From Candidula unifasciata (taxonomy: Eukaryota > Mollusca > Gastropoda > Stylommatophora > Geomitridae), in contig CAJHNH020008112.1 in assembly GCA_905116865.2 (NCBI GenBank), forward strand, positions 330,716 to 394,715: DNA of 64,000 bases, given 5' to 3'. This document shows positions 1-13,300 of this stretch, piece by piece. Position numbers and translations under genes: made by a program. A model generated the notes under the pieces. That model was not told the origin of the DNA. It did not search any database and saw nothing but the letters and a program-made list of their open reading frames with translations. Each line of letters opens with the position of its first letter. Within the stretch, counting starts at the first letter, position 1.

Positions 1-47
1 ATATATCACTTCTTCTTCTCTTCCACCTTGTACCTCATCATGTTGGT

Positions 48-65
48 GGGGGGGGGGGGGGAATA

Positions 66-105
<40 letters not shown>

Positions 106-116
106 AAGGGGAGGGA
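48..116. repeat. Poly-G tract
   Basis: A run of G broken only by AATA and AAA. It could form G-quadruplexes and may also contain sequencing or assembly length error. Confidence 0.95.
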
Positions 117-119
117 GAT

Positions 120-1045
120 GTAACATTCATTGATGAGCTCTATCAAGAGAACTATTAGGACTGATGTTCATTTCTGTAAGGCTGTTCTCAATGCCATCAC
201 TCCATATTTTCTGAGGTCTTCCACTCACTCTATACCCATTGTAACCTTTTATGTAGCTCGCTGTGGCAGATAGTACCAGAGCATTCTTGTTAGGTGTCCA
301 AACCACTTCATTTAGTGTTCTTTGATGACCTGTAAGACTGGCTTTATTCCTAGCATTCATCTGATTTCGTACTCTTGAAACTCCTGAAGCTCTTCTAAAG
401 CATTTCATCTCTGTTGTCACAATTTTACATTTACTGGAAGATGTAAGTGTCCATGTTTGGCACTGATAGCATAGTGTTGGCCAAAAAATAGTTTTGATAG
501 AATTCACTTTAGTACATCCCAGGTATCTGCTTGTGTGTCAACAGGGGAGATAGTTGCCCCATTACTTGATTAGCTTTGTCACATCTTAAGCTAATTTCTC
601 TGTCCAGTTTTCCGTCAGATGTAAAAATTGCTCCCAAATACTTAAATTTCTCTGTCTTAAGGTGTTGTTTTTTAATTTTATTTCTAAATTGTCTTTCTGT
701 ATTCCTATCACCATTGTCTCTCTGTCTTGGTAGTGTTTATTTTCATTTTTTTTTCCTCCCCTTTGTTACTAATTTGATTAAGGTGGTTCTGTAGGCCTTC
801 CGTACTTTTTGCTATGAGTACCTGGTCGTTGGCGAATAGTAATTCTGTAATATCTTCTTCATGATTAAAGTTTGTTTCCTTACAAATGGTATCTCTGTAG
901 GTTGTAAAAAGAAGTGGCGATAGTAAACAGCCCTGACGCACACCAGAGTTCACTATAAAAGTTCTTGACAATCCTGCTTTCGATCTCATGCAGCATTCAC
1001 TACGCTTGTACAGGCTTTTGCAAATATTGATGAGATGATTGCCGA
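120..1045 (-). mobile_element. LINE remnant (reverse transcriptase and C-terminus)
   Basis: The minus strand encodes VRQGCLLSPLLF, a reverse-transcriptase motif typical of non-LTR endonuclease-RT elements, followed by LLFANDQVL where FADD is expected. The catalytic aspartate pair is therefore broken (Asn-Asp). Downstream at 127-507 is a separate frame like the usual C-terminus (WTLTSSSKCKIVTTEMKCFR, GRPQKIWSDGIENSL). Frameshifts make it inactive. Confidence 0.85.
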
Positions 1046-1236
1046 TTTCACTACCATCCCTTTATAGCCTATAAACTTGCCTGATTCACGCAATGTGTAA
1101 TAAATAAATAGATACTTGATAAGTCAATGCTTTAACTATAAACAGAGTTCTCTAACATGGGCATTAATAAATCATAATAAAGAACCTGAAAGTAAAATGT
1201 ACCAGATTCTAATTTTGACCTTTTATCACAACTAAC

Positions 1237-1301
1237 CTGGATCCACTCTCATACCACAGCCAGCACAAAGGAAATTTTGCCGATTCATGAGCACTGCTCG
1301 C
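1237..1301 (-). CDS. RUBCN: RUBCN exon 17: first CxxC of zinc-binding Rubicon-homology domain
   Basis: The 65-bp exon follows ttttttttttccaaatag and ends GATCCAG before GTTAGT. Joined to exon 16 it gives Lys, then [20 protein letters not shown] and P. This matches Rubicon [22 protein letters not shown]. Cys at partial residues 1063 and 1066 form the first CxxC of the zinc cluster that in vertebrates is needed for Rab7 binding. The remaining Cys/His ligands are left of base 1. The sequence between 1 and 1236 is retroelement and contains no further exon that I could see. Confidence 0.96.
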
Positions 1302-4300
1302 CTATTTGGAAAAAAAAAATTAAGACATTAATATTTGAAGAAAAAACTAAGGGAGCATAATGGCCAGTGTACCTGCTTATCAAGACAGTAAGTAAAATGT
1401 AAATAAAGGATCCCTTTTGACATCATGAGAAAAATTGGGACTTAATCATCAACTGATGGGTTCCTGTGTGGGTTCCGCGGCCCCACTACGGGGAAAACGA
1501 GAATAGATCCACTGCCTCCCCAAAAAGCACGTCGTAAGTTGACTGATTGGAGGTTTCCTTCGAGGTCAGAGTGCATTTGCCTGAGAGGCAAGGAACCAAC
1601 AGTCTGCATACAAATAGTGCAGATCTGTAAAACAGATGTGCATGCAACACTCAGGTTCTGGAACAAGTCTAAAGTCCAGAGATGTGTAAACAACTAGAAC
1701 TTTCTGCTAGCGTTTACACCTGGTGAACGCAAAAAAGAAGAAGAAGAAGAACTGACTGTTGATGTTGTCATTACCACCTCGCAACCTTTAACTTCTAGAT
1801 AACAGGTTCAAGATGAGAGAATTGACTTCACTGCACTGTTTTTATCCCACAAGGCTCAGTCTCTTTCTATATATCAGATAGCCCCCTACTAAAAGCATCA
1901 TACAAAGCACAAAGTCAGTAGCTCAAGCGAAGATCCCATGGAACTCCGTAACAATTGTACCTGTGAACGCCAAATGATGCTTCCCAACCGCGAGTCGTTT
2001 TTTTGGTACCCATTTTAGTTCAGCTGATCATGAGGCTAGTTCAAGGGAGGAAAACAGCACCTCAAATTATTTTGAAATAAATGATCACCGGAATATGGGC
2101 AAGGATGCTAGTCACAGCATACCACAGGCTCTCTACAAAGACAATGGTCTTGGTTTAAATCCAGCAGTGGCAGGATTGTCTTTTTTTTCCTCTTTATTTT
2201 AACCAGCACAGTTCTTGGGCTTAGCCTAACCAAAGAGAATGGATAAAAGACATTCCCATGAAACTGCTTAAATCATACTATACCAAGTTTAAACAACAAA
2301 ATCCAGTCACTTATGAACTAGCCTACTGTAGATTTGTGTCAGTGGATCACAGTTACCAAGAAAATTAAAGAAGACTTACTTCTCAGGAGGATGTACAGTG
2401 AAAATGATCTGTGCTCGTGGTGGTGCCCATTCCAAATTGCCTCTCAATCGTGTCTGTAATAAATGTTTCAATACATTTAAAAAAAATAAACAACACCTAA
2501 CAAACAGGTTTTGAAATCAAACATTAGTCAACTATTTATTAAATCTATACCAACATCATCATCCTCTGTGGTTGGCAGTCATGTCTATCCTCAACCTTCT
2601 GTCTCATGTACTTTTAATAAACTCTGACACCGATGATCCTCCATAACATGGTATCAAACTGTCTAGTATCTGTTCTCTTTGTCTTCCTCTGCCTCTCCTC
2701 CTCTCCAGCTTTTTTATGTCATGATATACTCCAGTTTTCTCCTACTAATCACATGACCAAAGACTGTAGATTGTCTTTTTCTGATGTGGGCTATTAGTTC
2801 TCTTCGTGAGTTCGTTTCTATCAAAACATCTTGATTTCTCTTTTTGTCTGTCCAGGGTATTCTCATAATTCGTCTTTAAAACCACATCTCTGCAGCTTCC
2901 AAATAAGTTTTCACTAATTTACTAACTGTCCATGATTCATTTCTGTATATCAAAATAGAATTTATATAGCTTTTAAGAACTCTCTTTCTCATCTCAGATG
3001 ATGAAATAAGATTGCATAAAATATTCTTTATTTTGTAAAGCGCTGCCTTTGCTTGAGCTTTCTTACATGTAACTTCTTTAAAACATCTTCCATCTGATGT
3101 TCTGAGGGTACCCAAATACTTAAACTGATCAACTTGCTTGAGGTTTGTGCCATTTACTTTGATGTTGCGTTTGGAAGAGTCAGTTTTCTTTGTAATTACC
3201 ATTCTGTTTTTTTTTTTTTTTTTTTTTGCTGTTCAAACTAAGACCCTTGTTTTCACTTTCTGTTACAATTATATCCTTCACTTCTTGCAGTTGTGTTTCA
3301 TTTTTAGCGATAAAAACTATATCATCAGCATAGCATTGACATAATCATATCATCAAAACTGTGAATTACATTACTGTTTTATCAGGGTTAAATAGGAGAG
3401 CAACTTTAATGTGACAGCCATTACAGTCAGGTTTCCAACTCTAGCCTTTGAATATATGAAATCTATAAGTGTGAAATTTGAGTTCATGCCCAGCTGTAAA
3501 TGGCAGATGGTCCATCTGGTGAAGCAAAGACTCCCAGTAAGACATATGCAGTGTCTCATCAGAAATGGTCCATCTGGTAAAGCAAAGACTGCTAGTAAGA
3601 CATATGCAGTGTCTCATCAGAAACACTCCATCTGGTAAAGCAAAGACTGCTAGTAAGACATATGCAGTGTCTCATCAGAAATAGTCCATCTGGTAAAGCA
3701 AAGACTGCTATTAAGACATATGCAGTGTCTCATCAGAAATAGTCCATCTGGTAAAGCAAAGACTGCTAGTAAGACATATGCAGTGTCTCATCAGAAATAG
3801 TCCATCTGATAAAGCAAAGACTGCTAGTAAGACATATGCAGTGTCTCATCAGAAATGGTCCATCTGGTAAAGCAAAGACTGCTAGTAAGACATATGCAGT
3901 GTCTCATCAGAAATGGTCCATCTGGTAAAGCAAAGACTGCTAGTAAGACATATGTAGTGTCTCATCAGAAATGGCCCATCTGATAAAGCAAAGACTGCTA
4001 GTAAGACATATGCAGTGAGTGTCTCGTCAGAAATAGTCCATCTGGTAAAGCAAAGACTGCTAGTAAGACACATGCAGTGTCTCATCAGAAATGGTCCATC
4101 TGGTAAAGCAAAGACTGCTAGTAAGACATATGCAGTGTCTCATCAGAAATAGTCCATCTGATAAAGCAAAGACTACTAGTAAGACATATGCAGTGTCTCA
4201 TCAGAAATGGTCCATCTGGTAAAGCAAAGACTGCTAGTAAGACATATGCAGTGTCTCATCAGAAATGGTCCATCTGGTAAAGCAAAGACTGCTAGTAAGA

Positions 4301-7300
4301 CATATGTAGTGTCTCATCAGAAATGGCCCATCTGTTAAAGCAAAGACTGCTAGTAAGACATATGCAGTGAGTGTCTCGTCAGAAATAGTCCATCTGGTAA
4401 AGCAAAGACTGCTAGTAAGACACATGCAGTGTCTCATCAGAAATGGTCCATCTGGTAAAGCAAAGACTGCTAGTAAGACATATGCAGTGTCTCATCAGAA
4501 ATAGTCCATCTGATAAAGCAAAGACTGCTAGTAAGACATATGCAGTGTCTCATCAGAAATGGTCCATCTGGTAAAGCAAAGACTGCTAGTAAGACATATG
4601 CAGTGTCTCATCAGAAATAGTCCATCTGGTGAAGCAAAGACTCCTAGTAAGACATATGCAGTGTCTCATCAGAAATAGTCCATCTGGTAAAGCAAAGACT
4701 GCTAGTAAGACATATGCAGTGTCTCATCAGAAATAGTCCATCTGATAAAGCAAAGACTCCCAGTAAGACATATGCAGTGTCTCATCAGAAATAGTCCATC
4801 TGGTAAAGCAAAGACTGCTAGTAAGACATATGCAGTGTCTCATCAGAAATGGTCCATCTGGTAAATCAAAGACTCCTAGTAAGACATATGCAGTGTCTCA
4901 TCAGAAATAGTCCATCTGATAAAGCAAAGACTGCTAGTAAGACATATGCAGTGTCTCATCAGAAATAGTCCATCTGGTGAAGCAAAGACTCCTAGTAAGA
5001 CATATGTAGTGTCTCAGTAGGAATGTTTAAGCCCGCAGGTAGCCACACATCACAAATATGACTGCTGCGTCAACCGCCCCTTAGTCTCTTGGTTCATTCT
5101 TTCTTATTCTTCTCATCCTGTGACAATACCATAGCTATTTTTGTGTTTGAATGTATGTCTAAAAAATATATATATATATAAACTCTGTTGCTTAGAGGCC
5201 ATGTTTCACAGCTGTATAGTGCTATGGCCCAAATATATGTATATACTATTCATGGTGAAGCAGTTGAACAGCATGTTTCATGCTCTGAATGTTGTGGGTT
5301 AAATTTCAGACCTAGTCCTTTGGTTCAAAAGTACTGGTGTTTCAAAGATCCCCGGGGGTCATTAGCAGAACTACAATTCTGTGTTTTCTGTCTGTGCTTT
5401 AGGCAACGTTCAAAGAATTTAAATAATCACAGTTCCAAAATCACAGCAAATGGGTCACCCGAATGTGGCTCCGTTCCTGTGCCAAAAAAAACCACACAGA
5501 ATGCCTTTCCTTGTCCCCAGTGAACTAACTGACACTGCCTAGTTTTGGCAAAGACAACATCATACACACATATTAAATGCATATGGCAGCTGTCAGAAGT
5601 ACCAACACAAGCAGTCCAGCACTAGAAAGGCAGTTCATCATCTATGGAAGCAGCAATAAATAGGCAACTTTTGATTTTTTCTCTAGGCCACCTGGGTAAT
5701 GAACAGGCAGACAGATTGGCTGGATCTGCACCAGACATGACAAGGCAGATGTGGTCAAGGCCCTTTGGAAACAAGCAATGAAATCAGTAGAGAAACAAGA
5801 TTTTTATGGCCTGGAGAGAATGAGGCACCTAGGTGTAACCAGAGGGTCTGGCCGGCTCACTACATTCAGGGCAAAGGCAAGATGGATATATAACCGGATT
5901 GTGACCGGTACCATCAGTATTGGAACTCTGCGCTGGCTGCTGAAGATGAGGAAGGAGCATGCATGGGAATGCCCCGAGTGGTGTGATGTCAATTCTTGAC
6001 TCAACAAATAGGCACCACCTGTTCTGTGGCCAAAGGCCATTCACCGTTTCTGAATCTGCAGTTCACAACACAAACCACACTGGGCACCGTCTAAAAGCAC
6101 TCCAAATAAAATCTGCAGCCTAATGTCACGCCAAGTATTCAAATCAGTACAGGGCAATGGAACTATATACTTCCAATCCAAATATGTGGGATAAACTGGA
6201 AGTAAACAGCGACTCTGCAGAGAAATGCTAGAGCAATGAAGCCGACACTATCCCTTCAAATACTATATACTTTATTTATGACATATTCTTTCACTGGCTC
6301 CAAACCAGTGCTCTAATCAAGATGCTAACCACTTACTCATCAAAATTACTCACCCTGTTTGTTGACAGATTAGCATTTTCTGCATCATCTGGAGACACTG
6401 GTGTGGAAGAAGGCAACGGCAGTAACTACAAAAATTAAAACGAGAAAAATCAGAATCAAACAATAATATTTACTATATCATTAACATTATCGCTATTGTC
6501 AACAAGTGTCTAACCGACTGGTGTGGGTGATCATGCCTCTCCACACCTTGCAATCTCCAATAGCTTGCCATGCCATGATAAAACGTGTCAAGAATCTTCT
6601 CCTCCTGTCTTCCTCTATCTATGTGCGGCAGAAACCTGTCTTACTAATAAGAGAGGTGAGTTGGCTGGGCAGCTCTCATTCTAAAAATATTGGTCATCGG
6701 CTGGTAAGACACACCATACATAACTTGCTCCTGTTGGTCTCTTGAACATGCGCCACTACCACCTCCATCATGTCCTTTGTAGAAGATCACTCCCATCACA
6801 GCCCAGCAAAAAACAAGGACTCTGACCCTTGTCAAATTGCCTGACTCATAAATTGTCATGCCCAAGGTGTCCTTGATGTTCTGTGCCCACTTACGTGCTT
6901 GTAAACCACTGCCCTTTTTTTCTAGAAACCATGCTTTGGTCGTATAATAGAAAATCCAAATAATCAGGTGTTGGCTCCACAGTGAAAGTTGTCTGCAATG
7001 GATCTTCAACACACTTTGTCCCTTGTCCTGGTTGTACATTCTCTCAGACTGCAGCCCGTTCACCTCTTGATGTCCTCCTCCTACTTGACTTGTATCGTTG
7101 CCCACCTCTTGCTCTCTTGCCTTCCACCTTTCCCTACAGTATGCTTTTTCAAAAGTGTGTTATGTAATTTAATGTGGCCAAAGTAAAGAGACAATTATTA
7201 ACATATCATCAAATATTTTCCTGTGTGGGCTCCATTTTGGAGAACAAAGAATGGATCCACTGCTCCCCTCCCCCTTCCACTCCCCAAGTTGTTGGAGGTG

Positions 7301-10300
7301 ACTAACTAGGGGATGTTTTTGTTGAAGTCGAAGTGCATCTGCCTGAGAGGCAAGGAACCAACAGTCTGCATACAAATAAGCCAGATGTGAAAAATGGATG
7401 TGCATGCAAAACTCAAGTTCTGGATCAAGTCCAGAAGTGGATGAACAACCAGAACTTCCAGGCGGATTTTACAACTGGTGAATGATAAAAAGAAGAAGCA
7501 GAATTATGTAACAGGTCCTATGTAGAATGTTGCTCCATCATGTCAGGCTAATTTTCCCACTTGGCCCCTGGTCAACTTTCCTGCCTCATGTTCATGCTCA
7601 GGTTTTCCTTGATATCATATGTCCACCATCATGCTGGTCGACCCCTGCCACTTCACAAATGATCTGTGCAGTTTGGAAGCTTCACTGTGATTTTCTTTAA
7701 TGGTCACGACGAGTTTCTTGGAATGCATAATGTGCTAGTTTCCTCTCGCTTTCTACATTCACAAGGTGATGTTCTTAACCTTTAGTAACCCTGCTAAGAT
7801 CATCATCATCATCAGGTGCCTTGCTGATTGGCGTGGGTGATCATGCCTCTCCACAATCTGCGATCTGCAACTGCATGTATCAGTTCGTGTGTTGACACCT
7901 CTCCATGTCATGGTAAAAGACTGTCACAACATGTTCCATTTTCCCTCTTCTCATAACATGATCACAAAATGATGACCGTCTCTTTCTGATGTTTGTAATA
8001 AGTTGTCTTCGAGCATTCGCCTCTTTCAAAACATCTGGGTTGCTCTTCTTAGCTGTCCAAGGAATTCTAAGGATTCTTCTGTAAAACCACATCTCTGCGG
8101 CTTCAAGATGTATAACTATAATGAAAGCCCTACATTATGAAACAAATAACAGCAATGGACAGCAAAGATCGTCAGCTAGGTTGCCAAGAGAAGACACCTT
8201 AGAGACAATGGAATATCAACAACAAATACAAATATATGCAAATCTTTCTCTTACCCTTTGAGGAGCATCACATTCAGAAACCAGCCAGGTCAACTCTGAA
8301 GCCTTTGGCAAATGTTTCTCTGAAAACTTACGCAGAAGTGATATAGCTATAGACTCAGCTGAGCCTGGATTCGTTGATTCATCATACGAGCTGAGGTAGT
8401 AATCAATACAATGACATATAGTTATAGGAAATCAAATTATAGTAAGTATCAACGAAAATAAAATAATTATACAGCATTTGGTAATTAAAAAACAAAATCA
8501 GTTAAATCAAATTATAGTAAGTATCAACGAAAATAAAATAATTATACAGCATTTGGTAACTAAAAAACAAAATCAGTTATAGCAGAGTATGCTTCTCTTC
8601 ACTTCTTCTTTATTTTCTCTAAACCGTATTGCCTTTCAGCATCAGGTTTTGAGAGGCATCTGGTGTGAGCCTTGGTGTGCCCTACATAGGTGATGGTATT
8701 CATAGCCTCAGATATTCAATTTATCCATCACTTGTGTGGGTGATATCTAGCTCAGCTTATATTCTGCTCAGTGTGGTGCATTATATTGTAGTAGTCTTGA
8801 CATATGTTCAAACCATTCAATCTATTGTTCTCATTACCATCCCTACAAAAAGGAAACATAGTAACACACAGAAACATACAAGAAAGGCAAGGAAAATGGG
8901 ACATCAAATTTTAACATCAGAATAAGCTACGGGTTGGGGGGTAGGTTGCCACAAATCTGGCCAAGGATATGAAGGATTAATATGGAGAAAGTTAAAACCC
9001 CCAAGGCTTTCCCCAGCAATGGTTACTACACTGATGAATCTTCTTCTTCTACTTCACTTCCTCTTTTGCCAATTTGGGTATCGAGGTAGATATGAGGTTC
9101 TGCTTCTTGCTCTTCTGGCTGCCTCTACCACAGACACATCATATTGCTGTTCAATTTCTCTGGTGTTATCTTTCCATCTTGTTCTTGGTCTATCTTTTGC
9201 TCTACCTCTTTCTCATCTATTGGTGTATATCTTGCTTTGGTATAACTGAATAGCATATAATTAAAATACAAATGCACTAGTGTAACGACTCACTAAGGTA
9301 ACTCAATAAGTTTGTCTTACCTATTCTTCTCTAACTGCTGATTACTACGCAGAAGTTCTGCATCTGTATAAATACAGAACATATGACTCATATTTATAAC
9401 AGTATCTCAGATGTACATCTTCAGAGATAACCTTAAGACCTATCATGTAATGAAAACATAACTATCACTTCTACATCATCTTCTTCCATGTTCACCATTA
9501 TTAGGGCAGCTGGCATGTTGCGTTGTAGTGTACAGCTTGGTTGTGATATATGTGCTTTTCAGCCCAACAGATGCAGTTCAGCATACTCCTAACCTTTTAC
9601 GTTATGCTTGTTGGCAAGGCGGAGGCAGTGGGTTTACATTCTTCCCCCCCCCTCCCCCCCCCCCCCCCCAGCCTCAGAACTCACACGGGAATCTTCTTCA
9701 AGAACTGTGGTTTTATTAATTTGAATTTACTGTGTAGGCATACTGATTAACTCCTTCTGACTTAAGCAACACACCTTGTATGATCAGCTATCGTTCATGT
9801 GTGTCATTTAAAAAAAAAAAACGCACTGTGCAATATCTTTTATGTTTGGTACTGGATTCATTATCAATTAGCAGGTCTTTCACACAACGTCGCTTTCATA
9901 GCCAATTCATCTTCGTTGTCTTGTATCCACCTTCATGAAGGTCTGCCACCATCTCATTTTCTTGATACTTTGCTTTCTATCATCACCCTCTCCTGGCCAT
10001 CTAAACGCTTAACACGACCAAAATATACTGTTAAAACAAAAAAAAATTATATAATTGCACAGTACCCGATGGCCCTTTTTATTGGTTGAAGGAGAAGCGT
10101 CTATGCCTAAAAACTATTGATGACTCAGATGGAGGACTCAGATGAATAAGAGTTGTCAAGTGATTGGCTGAACCCTAAGGAAAACTTGAGCACAATTTAA
10201 ACGATTGCACTAATTGCTGTGAACAAGAGGAACCAAATTTCATAGCAGTGGAAGTAAGAGCAGATATACAGAACAGCCCCAGAAACAAGGCACCAGATCT

Positions 10301-13300
10301 GGATGGAATTAATACAGAAGGGATCCAAGCATGCGGACAAGTGAGTGTTAAATGGCTTACTAGAATTTGTAATATAGCTTAGGAAGAAAGAAAAGTCACA
10401 GCTGAGTGGCAACAGGCACTAATAGTTGCGTTATGAAAAAAAAAAGGTAATAGGAGAGAATGTGAAGCATACAGAGGTATATCACTTCTGAGTCACGTAG
10501 GAAAAATGTACGCCAAATTACTAGAACAGAGAGTTATACCCATAGCTGAACAACAGCTTAGTGCATCACAATTCAGTTTCAGAAAAGGCAGAGGATGCAC
10601 AGATGCATTATTCACACTGAGGCAAGTGTGTGAGAAAGCCATTGAGTATAATACCAAACAGAATATTGTGTTTGTAAATCAGGAAAAGGCTTTTGATAGA
10701 GTGGATAGAAACAAACTGTGGTCTGTTCTTGAGAACTACGGGGTACAAGGACAGTTACTAGAGAACATCCTAGCCATGTACCACACAAGCAAAAGTGCAA
10801 TATCAGATATGCTCACAGTCAACACAAGTGTGAGACAGGGATGTGTGCTCTCCCCAATTTTATTCAACATCTATATAGACAAAATATCTAAAGAAGCAAG
10901 TTCTGATACAGACAACATAGACCTTTATAATCACGAGGAAGTACACACATCAGGAGAAGTTATCGATTCACCCACATTAAACGAACTACTATTTGCTGAC
11001 GACCAATGCTTGTTCTACCCTGAAGAAGATAGACCTCAAGATCACAAACATAGACACTATGTAAAGCCCATATTGGCAAAATCACCACCTGCGAGATGAG
11101 ATGCCTGAGAAAAGCAGCCAACCTAACCATCCGAGATGGAGCCAAAAATGAAACTATCAGGCAAACTGTGGGAACGACACCTTGTACTAGATTCATTGAG
11201 TAACAGCAGATCAAGTGGTTTGGCCATCTCGTTAGAATGCAGCAAGATCAATACTATCGCAAGTACTACATCTCAGAAGATCAGTTACAAGAGCAAGAAG
11301 ACGGCCACTGAAAACATGGATCGACAACATTAAAGACACTCTACACCTTCACGACATGACAATAGCCAGTGGCAGTCAATGTGCACTGGATCGCAAATTA
11401 TTCCTCCCCACGACGCTTAACGGCAGAAGTGGTTCATGATGATGATGATGATGATGACGATGATGATGCACTAATTAAATTACAATGATTTTGAACGTCC
11501 AAAATTATGAAAAAATGGTTTTCCTCTCAGAAGCTACAATTTTTTTTTTTCAATATTATAACTCAACTTCTGTGAAAGGGTGCTGTTTATGAGCCAATTA
11601 ACCTCGATGCTCAGATTATGCAGAATGTTGGTGTTTTCTTCTTATTGGTCAATGGTATTTTAAGATATATCTGAAGCATTTCAGTTCAAAAGCACTGATT
11701 TGTTTCTTCTTGGTATTCATAAGAAATATCAATAAATATTTTATCATGCAAAATTAACTAATTTTTCATAAGCTCTGGTGCTAATCCAACAAGGCAAGCC
11801 TGGCCAAGCATATTCATGCTGACTTCTAGATCAAGAGAGGAGATATTATAACCAACTTCTCTTAGCAAATGATTAGAGGTACTTTGGGATGACTGCTGCA
11901 TTGAAGAACTGTATATCATCATCATCATCATCATGTACCATGCCAACTGGCGTAGGAGCTCATGCGTCTCCACAGATCACGATCCCTGGCTGACTGGAGC
12001 AGCTCTCTTGATGATATCCGTCCATGCCATCGTTTTAGTCCATCTAGCATCATTTCTTGGTCTGCCTCTACCCATCTTTCCACTGATATTTCCAGTTGTC
12101 ACTATGTTCTCCAATGTCTCTCCTCTCATTATGTGGCCAAAGAACAGTGTTTGTCTCTTTCTTATTGTTGTATATAGATATCTACTTTCCTTAGCCTCTT
12201 TCAAGCAATCGTTGTTAAGTTACTCTGGGCGCCCAAGGTATTTGTAACATTCGTCTCAGAAACCAAATCTCTGTTGCTTCCAAATTCTTCTTAATTTGTT
12301 CAGTGACATTCTAAGATTCGCTGCCACACAGCAGACCAGGTTCTTTGTAACATTTTAGCACCCTCTTTCTGACATTAAATAAGAGTGATTTAATGCATAA
12401 ATAAGATGTTTTTCATTTTCTGAAATGCAGCTTTAGTTTGACCTATTCTGCTTTTTAATCTCTGTCACACATTTTCCATCTGATGATATGATTGTTCCCA
12501 GATATTTAAATTTATTGACTTGGTTAAGTCTTTTTCCTTCAATTGAGATATCACAACGTGGAATTATCTTCTTCTTTGATATAACCATTACTTCTTTTTT
12601 CTTAATATTTAATGAAAGTCCATTCTTACGACTCTCCATCCCCACAATATCCTGACCAAAAAATTATACATAATGACTTAGATTATGATAAAATAAGTTT
12701 CAGGCACCTCCATTCCGTCATATGTATTTCAGAATATTGTAGTTATTCTTCGCAATCACTTATCCGCCATTCCAATACAAAGGCAAAGACATATTACCAC
12801 CATGCCAAAGTCATCCAAGTGCTAAATCCTCGTTTCCAGAACATCAAATCTAAACATTAAATGGCAAATAAAAACAGAGTAGTTGCCGGAAAAGTCATAC
12901 GTCATTTAATCTTTTTGATGCAGGGGTGAATGCATGAATTTGCAGCAGCATCTCACATCCATTAGTGAGGAATGTAAATAAAAAAATATGAGAATCAACA
13001 TCAAAAAGTCAGAAGTAATGTCAATAGGAATAAAAAAGCAGGATTTAAACGCAGCACTAGAGCATACATATATTAAACAGGCATCTAAGTGTTTAAATAT
13101 CTTGGAACAATATTCACTGAAGATGGTAAATTGGACAAAGAAATTTACATTCGATGCAGAAAAGCAGGCCAAGTATTGGGACAGCTAGCCCCCCTCTTAA
13201 GGCAATCCCAATCAGCACAAGGAAACTTCTCATACAAAGCAGATTCATTTCCACACTATGCTGACAGTGCCAGACATGGTCACTGACAATCAAATATTAA

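Noticed and set aside
1..1236. Search for the next zinc-domain exon
   Set aside because: The region reads as LINE remnant; no Cys/His-rich exon with splice sites was visible.
3506..5022. Regular 58-bp repeats resembling a CRISPR array
   Set aside because: Whole units repeat with no unique spacers, and the context is animal intron.
5188..5523. 111-codon plus-strand frame
   Set aside because: It spans S3 SINE-like sequence and family J. No start context, splice sites or homology.
8255..8370. Alternative start of exon 14 at the internal AG before GCTCAGCTGAG
   Set aside because: It would also fit the phase from exon 12, but it has no pyrimidine tract. Using exon 13 plus the upstream AG preserves more residues in frame.
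10506..11099. 197-codon reverse transcriptase as a functional gene
   Set aside because: The element lacks its 5' half, has a stop just upstream and a frameshift downstream, so it is a remnant.
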